Below are positions 54,451 to 59,225 of a stretch of 59,225 nucleotides of DNA, piece after piece; positions within the stretch are counted from its first letter, which is position 1; each line of letters starts with the position of its first letter. Both the position numbers and the translations under genes were made by a program. The stretch covers positions 1 to 59,225 of the forward strand of contig JAHHRA010000011.1 in assembly GCA_020026055.1 (NCBI GenBank), given 5' to 3'. Source of the DNA: Actinobacillus sp. (GTDB lineage Bacteria > Pseudomonadota > Gammaproteobacteria > Enterobacterales > Pasteurellaceae). The notes beneath the pieces are model-generated. The model ran no database searches, was not told the origin of the DNA, and saw nothing but the letters and a program-made list of their open reading frames with translations.

Positions 54451-54460
54451 GGAGATCTTA

Positions 54461-54778
54461 ATGAAAAAAGTGATTTTAGTAGGTCTTTGCCTAATCCATT
54501 TCACATTGGCAAGCAACGAAATAATGTTTACGGAAGGACAACAAATTTTTGTTAAAAATTGTGCAACTTGCCATGGTCAGCACGCAGAAAAGAAAGCTTT
54601 CGGGCATTCAGCAATCATTAATCAATTTGATGAGTCAGCAATTATAAAAGCACTACAACTTCGTAAGAGTGGAGAAATTCAGGGAGCAGGTAATAAAGCA
54701 AAATCGCGATTAAATAGCGAGCAAATTCAAGCTGTCGCAACTTATATCCGTACTTTAAAAAAGAATGATATAAATTGA
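54461..54778 (+). CDS. Small c-type cytochrome lacking an obvious Met ligand
   Basis: This 105-aa exported monohaem cytochrome has a signal peptide (about residues 1-17) and one CATCH motif (near residue 37), then C-terminal helix AVATYIRTLKK typical of class I cytochromes c. The usual sixth ligand Met is missing: no Met occurs after CATCH, and the expected region reads GAGNKAKSRL. AAGGAGATC precedes the ATG, ten bases after the thioredoxin gene, so it is part of the operon. It may pass electrons to or from ferric/ferrous iron in the periplasm. Confidence 0.85.
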   Translation: MKKVILVGLCLIHFTLASNEIMFTEGQQIFVKNCATCHGQHAEKKAFGHSAIINQFDESAIIKALQLRKSGEIQGAGNKAKSRLNSEQIQAVATYIRTLKKNDIN

Positions 54779-54803
54779 GATTAACTACAGTTTCTAGTAA
54801 ACT
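54775..54803 (+). promoter_or_regulatory. Candidate pyrG promoter
   Basis: TTGAGA (54775-54780) and TAAACT (54798-54803) are separated by 17 bp. The -35 overlaps the TGA stop of the cytochrome gene. It would give a leader of roughly 80 nt. Confidence 0.5.
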
Positions 54804-54806
54804 GTA
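54786..54806. promoter_or_regulatory. 21-bp inverted repeat over the pyrG -10
   Basis: TACAGTTT (54786-54793) and AAACTGTA (54799-54806) are perfect 8-bp arms around CTAGT. It covers the promoter spacer and -10, a typical repressor position. No strong T run follows, so it is less likely to be a terminator. The cognate regulator is unknown. Confidence 0.5.
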
Positions 54807-54819
54807 TTCCCGTCTTCAG

Positions 54820-54849
54820 GTTGTTGTTAATACAGAAATAAACAACAAC
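54820..54849 (+). other. Leader hairpin before pyrG
   Basis: GTTGTTGTT (54820-54828) pairs with AACAACAAC (54841-54849) around a 12-nt loop and is followed by GCTTCTTATTTTTC. It could be a weak terminator for the iron operon or an attenuator in the pyrG leader. Confidence 0.45.
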
Positions 54850-54887
54850 GCTTCTTATTTTTCATTTCAAGCAAAGAAAGGTTTTTT

Positions 54888-56522
54888 ATGACAACGAACT
54901 ATATTTTCGTCACAGGCGGGGTTGTTTCTTCGTTAGGTAAAGGTATTGCCGCAGCTTCTCTTGCTGCAATCTTAGAAGCCCGTGGGTTAAATGTCACGAT
55001 GATGAAACTCGACCCTTATATCAATGTGGATCCAGGCACAATGAGTCCTACTCAGCATGGAGAAGTTTTTGTCACTCAAGACGGTGCTGAAACTGATTTA
55101 GATTTGGGGCATTATGAGCGTTTTATTCGCACTAAAATGACTAAAGCCAATAATTTTACTTCTGGTCGCATTTATTCTGAAGTGTTACGTAAAGAACGGC
55201 GAGGTGATTATTTGGGGGCTACAATTCAAGTTATTCCTCATATTACTAATGAAATTAAGGCACGTGTGTTAGCTGGGGCTAATGGACATGATATAGTGAT
55301 TGTTGAAGTTGGCGGCACAGTTGGTGACATTGAATCTTTACCATTCCTTGAAGCTCTACGTCAATTGGCGGTAGATGTAGGACGTGAACGCACACTCTTT
55401 ATGCACTTAACTCTTGTCCCTTATATTCCGACAGCAGGTGAAGTCAAAACTAAACCTACTCAGCATTCCGTAAAAGAATTACTATCAATCGGGATCCAAC
55501 CTGATGTTTTAGTCTGTCGCTCAGATCGAATGATTCCTGCTAATGAACGTGCAAAAATTGCTCTATTTTGTAATGTGCCAGAACGCGCAGTCATCTCACT
55601 TAAAGATGTGAATTCAATTTACCAGATTCCAGCATTACTAAAATCTCAAGGACTTGATGAATTTATTTGTCAACGCTTCCATTTGCAGTGTAAGGAAGCC
55701 GATTTAAGTGAATGGGAACAAGTTCTTTATCAAGAGGCAAATCCAACAGGTGAGGTGACTATCGGTATGGTTGGAAAGTATGTTGAATTACCTGATGCAT
55801 ACAAATCTGTGAATGAAGCGTTGAAACACGCAGGCTTGAAAAACCGTTTAACTGTTAACATCAAGTACATTGACTCCCAAGATGTTGAAACTAAAGGCAC
55901 CGCTGTGTTGCAAGATTTAGATGGTATTTTAGTGCCAGGTGGATTTGGTCATCGAGGTGTAGAAGGCAAAATTTTAACCGCTCAATATGCCCGTGAAAAC
56001 AATATTCCATACTTAGGCATTTGCTTAGGAATGCAAGTTGCTTACATCGAATATGCACGTAATGTTGCAGGCTTAACGCAGGCTAATTCTACAGAATTTG
56101 ATAAAAATTGCCCAGAACCTGTTATCGCTTTGATTACTGAATGGCAAGATGCAAGTGGTCAAACAGAAAAACGCAATGAAACTTCTGATCTTGGCGGTAC
56201 GATGCGGTTAGGAGCACAACAGTGTCATCTTATAGAAGGTAGTCTTTCCCACCAACTTTACGGCACAGCAAGTATTGAAGAACGTCATCGTCACCGTTAT
56301 GAAGTGAATAACCAATTACGTCCACAACTTGAAAAAGCAGGTTTACGTATTTCAGGGTTATCTGCGGATAAAAAATTAGTGGAAATCATTGAAGTACCGA
56401 ATCATCCATGGTTTGTTGCTAGCCAGTTTCACCCAGAGTTTACTTCTACTCCACGTGATGGTCATCCATTATTTGAAGGTTTTATAAAAGCAGCGAAACA
56501 GTACAAAGAGAAAAACAATTAA
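54888..56522 (+). CDS. pyrG: CTP synthase
   Basis: PyrG aminates UTP to CTP using glutamine and ATP. The 544-aa protein (E. coli 545) has an N-terminal amidoligase domain (FVTGGVVSSLGKGI P-loop, KLDPYINVDPGTMSPTQHGE, EVGGTVGDIES) and a C-terminal class I glutamine amidotransferase domain with catalytic Cys in GICLGMQ and His/Glu in SQFHPEF. AAAGG precedes the ATG. It is convergent with rraA across a long hairpin element. Confidence 0.97.
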   Translation: MTTNYIFVTGGVVSSLGKGIAAASLAAILEARGLNVTMMKLDPYINVDPGTMSPTQHGEVFVTQDGAETDLDLGHYERFIRTKMTKANNFTSGRIYSEVLRKERRGDYLGATIQVIPHITNEIKARVLAGANGHDIVIVEVGGTVGDIESLPFLEALRQLAVDVGRERTLFMHLTLVPYIPTAGEVKTKPTQHSVKELLSIGIQPDVLVCRSDRMIPANERAKIALFCNVPERAVISLKDVNSIYQIPALLKSQGLDEFICQRFHLQCKEADLSEWEQVLYQEANPTGEVTIGMVGKYVELPDAYKSVNEALKHAGLKNRLTVNIKYIDSQDVETKGTAVLQDLDGILVPGGFGHRGVEGKILTAQYARENNIPYLGICLGMQVAYIEYARNVAGLTQANSTEFDKNCPEPVIALITEWQDASGQTEKRNETSDLGGTMRLGAQQCHLIEGSLSHQLYGTASIEERHRHRYEVNNQLRPQLEKAGLRISGLSADKKLVEIIEVPNHPWFVASQFHPEFTSTPRDGHPLFEGFIKAAKQYKEKNN

Positions 56523-56564
56523 AGTGATATCTGCTTAAAGCAAAAGTATAAACTTGAAAAGAAC

Positions 56565-56674
56565 ACGCCCCGCTGTTATTTGAGATTGTTTTGTTGGAGG
56601 ATCGTCTATCAACAAAGCTGAGATTTGAACAAAATAACAATTTTTGGGGAAAATTTTCTCCAATTTGGGGGCGT
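56565..56674. repeat. Long composite dispersed element between pyrG and rraA
   Basis: ACGCCCC (56565-56571) pairs with GGGGCGT (56668-56674). Inside, GTTATTTGAGATTGTTTTGTTG pairs imperfectly with CAACAAAG..GAACAAAATAAC, giving a stem across the 110 bp. The right side keeps the family core GGGGAAAATTTTCTCC. It lies between convergent genes and could terminate both. Confidence 0.65.
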
Positions 56675-56688
56675 AGTAGTTAGAATAA

Positions 56689-57210
56689 TTAGTCGTTTTC
56701 GTTATCTGAGAGACTATCAAAATCTCGGCTGAGATCGAGAATAGTTTCAGAAAATATTGTACCAGTTGTGTCTGAATACACGTAATCATCAGGGTAAATG
56801 CTTACACCTGCAAAATTAACAGGTACATCTGCCTCACCTGCCATTTCATCCACCGCACCAACAGGAAAAGCACCTAATGCAATAATAGCGATATCAATTT
56901 GGGCAAGTTCTTGGATTTGACGCACTGCACCATTGACAATAATACCTTCCCATTGATTATCTGCGGCAAGTTGGGCAAGATCAGCATCAATTAACGCGCT
57001 TCGCATAATACCACCGCCATCAATGACTAAGACACGACCATTTCCATCTTCTTCAAGCATTTCAGCAATCAGCCCATTTGTTTCATAACACTTCACGGTA
57101 GTGATTTTTCCGTGAAAGGCTTGAATGCCACCAAAATGCATAAAAATCGGATCCATCACATCAACATTATCTGGATAAAGATCACAGATCTCGGAAGTAT
57201 CAATATACAT
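56689..57210 (-). CDS. rraA: Regulator of ribonuclease E activity A
   Basis: RraA is a ring-shaped trimeric protein that binds RNase E and slows RNA decay. The 173-aa protein (E. coli 161) has MYIDTSEICDLYPDNVDVM, RVLVIDGGGIMRSALIDADLA, WEGIIVNGAVRQ and PVNFAGVSIYPDDYVYSD. An acidic tail of about 10 residues extends it beyond E. coli. AAAGGAG precedes the ATG. It follows menA with a 45-bp gap, the same order as in other gammaproteobacteria. Confidence 0.95.
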   Translation of the reverse strand: MYIDTSEICDLYPDNVDVMDPIFMHFGGIQAFHGKITTVKCYETNGLIAEMLEEDGNGRVLVIDGGGIMRSALIDADLAQLAADNQWEGIIVNGAVRQIQELAQIDIAIIALGAFPVGAVDEMAGEADVPVNFAGVSIYPDDYVYSDTTGTIFSETILDLSRDFDSLSDNEND

Positions 57211-57255
57211 AAAATGCTCCTTTTAGCTCAAATACAACTATTAGTATAATGCGAA

Positions 57256-58161
57256 TTAACTTAAGATTAAACCTAAGCTAAAGAATAAATTCACAGCAAG
57301 AGCAAGCAATGACATTTGTCCTAACATTGGACGCAAGGCTTCACCTTCTTTATATCGCCATACCATACGTAAATGCTGGTACAAGAATGGATAGAGTATT
57401 AAGAAAAAGTAGCAATACCAATGTGTGAAGTAAATAATAGCAAAGATCAAATTTAATCCTGAGGCTAATATCAACAACAGTGCATGATAGATGCAACCAT
57501 TTTTACTCCCAATTTTCACAATAAGTGTATTTTTACTCGCTTTTTTATCTTGCTCAAGATCTCGTAAATTGTTGAGATTTAGCACTGCACAAGCGAAAAA
57601 CCCTGTTGAAAGAGCAGGAAGAAAAATTTCAGTGGAGAGTTGATGCGTTTGTAAATAATAAGTTCCACACACACCAAGCAGCCCAAAAAAAATAAGCACG
57701 GAAAGATCGCCTAATCCTAGATAACCGTAAGGTTTTTTGCCGACAGTATACGTAATTGCCGCTACGATTGCTAAAATACCCAAACTTAAAAAAATCCAAA
57801 TATCTGCAGGCTTCGTATAAGCGAGAGCGATCACACTACTACCAGTAATTAGACTCAGTACTACCATTATCACCATGCCTAATTTTAACTGTTTCGCTGT
57901 AATCTCACCTTTTTGAATACCACGCAAAGGTCCAATTCGTTCCTGTGTGTCAGCGCCTTTTTGATAATCACCATAATCATTGGCAAAGTTAGACAAAATT
58001 TGTAAAAACAATGTTGTTAGTAAGCAGAGCAATGCAATATGCTTGTTAAAATGCTGTGACCAAGCTGCTAATGCTGACCCCATAATAATAGAAGCAGCTG
58101 CAAGTGGTAATGTTTTAGGACGAGTCGTTTCAAACCAGCTTTTATAGTTCATAGAAGTCAT
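57256..58161 (-). CDS. menA: 1,4-dihydroxy-2-naphthoate polyprenyltransferase
   Basis: MenA attaches a polyprenyl chain to DHNA to form demethylmenaquinone, in the inner membrane. The 301-aa protein has about eight membrane helices, the first Asp-rich motif NDYGDYQKGADTQERIGPLRG (positions near residues 62-82), the second in NLNNLRDLEQDKKASKNTL, and YTVGKKPYGYLGLGD. An in-frame ATG three codons on (58152) is an alternative start. It is likely co-transcribed with rraA. Confidence 0.95.
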   Translation of the reverse strand: MTSMNYKSWFETTRPKTLPLAAASIIMGSALAAWSQHFNKHIALLCLLTTLFLQILSNFANDYGDYQKGADTQERIGPLRGIQKGEITAKQLKLGMVIMVVLSLITGSSVIALAYTKPADIWIFLSLGILAIVAAITYTVGKKPYGYLGLGDLSVLIFFGLLGVCGTYYLQTHQLSTEIFLPALSTGFFACAVLNLNNLRDLEQDKKASKNTLIVKIGSKNGCIYHALLLILASGLNLIFAIIYFTHWYCYFFLILYPFLYQHLRMVWRYKEGEALRPMLGQMSLLALAVNLFFSLGLILS

Positions 58162-58255
58162 TTGGAAATGAAAAGGGATGTTATTTTACACTAATTACTC
58201 ATTTAGGTAAGTATTTTGATGATTAATCATAAATAATGAAAACGATGTTACTTTT

Positions 58256-58279
58256 ACGCCAATAAAATCAGCAAATTTT
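58256..58279. repeat. Left half of dispersed element upstream of menA
   Basis: ACGCC followed by AATAAAATCAGCAAATTTT matches the left arm and core of the family. No convincing right arm lies nearby. It falls in the 286-bp gap between menA and the adhesin terminator. Confidence 0.5.
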
Positions 58280-58400
58280 AACTATAAAACATTGCATTTT
58301 TTTTAAGAGCAGAGCTGATATTTAAGAAATAATCATTTTTATTTTGAATGAAAGATTTTTTTGATGAGTTTTAAAGTATCACTGATGTTAAAAAGTAATA

Positions 58401-58430
58401 AAAAAGGCGAGTAAATATTCCCGCCTTTTA
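58401..58430 (-). terminator. Terminator after the trimeric adhesin
   Basis: AAAAGGCG (58402-58409) pairs with CGCCTTTT (58422-58429) around a 12-nt loop. On the minus strand it lies about 18 bp past the adhesin stop, and the stem is followed by a T run. Confidence 0.85.
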
Positions 58431-58447
58431 TTATGCATTTAGTATCA

Positions 58448-59225
58448 TTAGAAATTAAACCCAATACCAACACCACCGCCAATATCTTTTTCAGTATTAC
58501 TATTAATATTTGCACGGAATTGGATAGCGTTATTATCAGAATTTCTAGAATAACCTATTGCAATTGCTCCTTTATTTCGATAAAAACCACCTGCGACAGA
58601 AAGATGTGATTGACCTGCTTGTGTTGCAAGTGTCAATGAAGCTATTGCATTTGCTCCAGCAATACCTGCTTGTAAACGATCATCCATACGTTTAACATGT
58701 GAAGCTAGTTTACTTACTTTAGTCTCTACGTGATCAACACGAGTATTTACTTCTTTCACAACGTCAGCACTAACACCGCCGCCAACACCATTTTTAACGG
58801 CTAGGCTGTTCTTATTGATCTGCTCAGCTAAATTCACTAAATTTGTGTTTAGATCAGCGTTTTGATCAAGTAATTTTTTAGTAGTATCTACTTTATTTTG
58901 AACATCTGTTTTTACTGAAGTTGCATCTTTAATCGCATTATGAACAGCACCTGCTTGTGCTAGTTCAGTACTACCTGCTTTAATTTGGTTAGTTCCAACA
59001 TTACTACCAAACTTCGCTTTATCAGTGATATTACTACCATCAACTTTGGTATAACCAGCTAAAACACCACCTGTAGCACCACCAGCACCTCCACCAGTGC
59101 CACCGCCAGCACCACCAGTGCCAACAATAGCCTCATAGGTTTTTTTGGCAATTTCTTTTACTTGACCAAGGTTGACAGCATCCGTATCTGCAGTACCTGC
59201 GGTGAGATTTGTTATTTTACCACCT
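58448..59225 (-). CDS. YadA-type trimeric autotransporter adhesin, C-terminal part
   Basis: This is the C-terminal 258 or so residues of a type Vc adhesin; the frame stays open to the window edge, so the start lies beyond 59225. Reading inward from the edge: a stalk motif NLTAGTADTDAVNLGQV, a low-complexity Gly/Ala/Thr stretch (encoded by about 59066-59124), coiled-coil segments (VQNKVDTTKKLLDQ, then NTRVDHVETKVSKLASHVKRM), and the membrane-anchor domain beginning DDRLQAGIAGANAIASL and ending GIGFNF. The final Phe is typical for BAM-dependent assembly. Adhesion target unknown. A terminator follows. Confidence 0.93.
   Translation of the reverse strand, partial: GGKITNLTAGTADTDAVNLGQVKEIAKKTYEAIVGTGGAGGGTGGGAGGATGGVLAGYTKVDGSNITDKAKFGSNVGTNQIKAGSTELAQAGAVHNAIKDATSVKTDVQNKVDTTKKLLDQNADLNTNLVNLAEQINKNSLAVKNGVGGGVSADVVKEVNTRVDHVETKVSKLASHVKRMDDRLQAGIAGANAIASLTLATQAGQSHLSVAGGFYRNKGAIAIGYSRNSDNNAIQFRANINSNTEKDIGGGVGIGFNF

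Noticed and set aside
58448..58837. A complete 129-aa protein starting at GTG 58837
   Set aside because: The same frame is open without a stop from 58837 to the window edge and encodes YadA stalk motifs, so this is the end of a larger gene.

Overview
The window is chromosomal DNA from a low-GC gammaproteobacterium, most likely a member of the Pasteurellaceae. The evidence is gene content and order. The divergent ssb/uvrA pair, the mutY-yggX-mltC run, tmaR, rapA-rluA and rraA-menA are gammaproteobacterial. The block mreBCD ... rlmH-mrdA-mrdB-dacA-ybeD-lipB ... lipA keeps mreBCD close to the rlmH-lipA cluster, as I recall from Haemophilus influenzae; in Escherichia coli the two are far apart. 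I did not see the standard Pasteurellaceae DNA-uptake words by eye, so the genus is left open.

Layout. Positions 1-183 hold one partial and one complete tRNA-Val(UAC) gene. A lipoprotein-type subtilisin autotransporter follows (584-3772), flanked by related repeat-bearing intergenic DNA. Next come housekeeping genes: tmaR, serC, a yhiN-type flavoprotein, mltC/yggX/mutY, a long-chain acyl-CoA ligase, rapA, rluA, a transketolase gene that is strikingly GC-rich for this region, a stand-alone AroQ-type chorismate mutase, and ssb/uvrA. Positions 21.7-42.3 kb form a cell-shape and envelope region: mreBCD, clpB, rlmH, PBP2, RodA, PBP5/6, ybeD and lipB. An alpha-2-macroglobulin/PBP1C pair then separates lipB from lipA. 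After eno, a RarD-like transporter, a YhcH/NanQ-like protein and suhB comes an eight-gene iron-uptake operon (46452-54778). It encodes an FTR1 permease, a P19 periplasmic protein, a DUF2318 membrane protein, two MacB/FtsX-type permeases, an ATPase, a TlpA-like thioredoxin and a cytochrome c. A promoter overlapped by a Fur-like box precedes it. The window ends with pyrG, rraA, menA and the C-terminal part of a YadA-type trimeric autotransporter that runs off the edge.

Two observations stand out. First, a family of intergenic palindromic elements recurs more than ten times. They begin ACGCC, have an AAAAT..GAAAATTTTC..ATTTT core and end GGCGT. Most sit just after stop codons; some look like terminators, and others place a GGAGG-like Shine-Dalgarno sequence in front of the next gene. 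Second, the iron operon has unusual parts: the DUF2318 protein carries a C-terminal YHS-like domain lacking the usual cysteines, and its c-type cytochrome has a CxxCH haem site but no methionine after it to act as the usual sixth ligand. No CRISPR array, rRNA gene, intact insertion sequence or prophage was seen.
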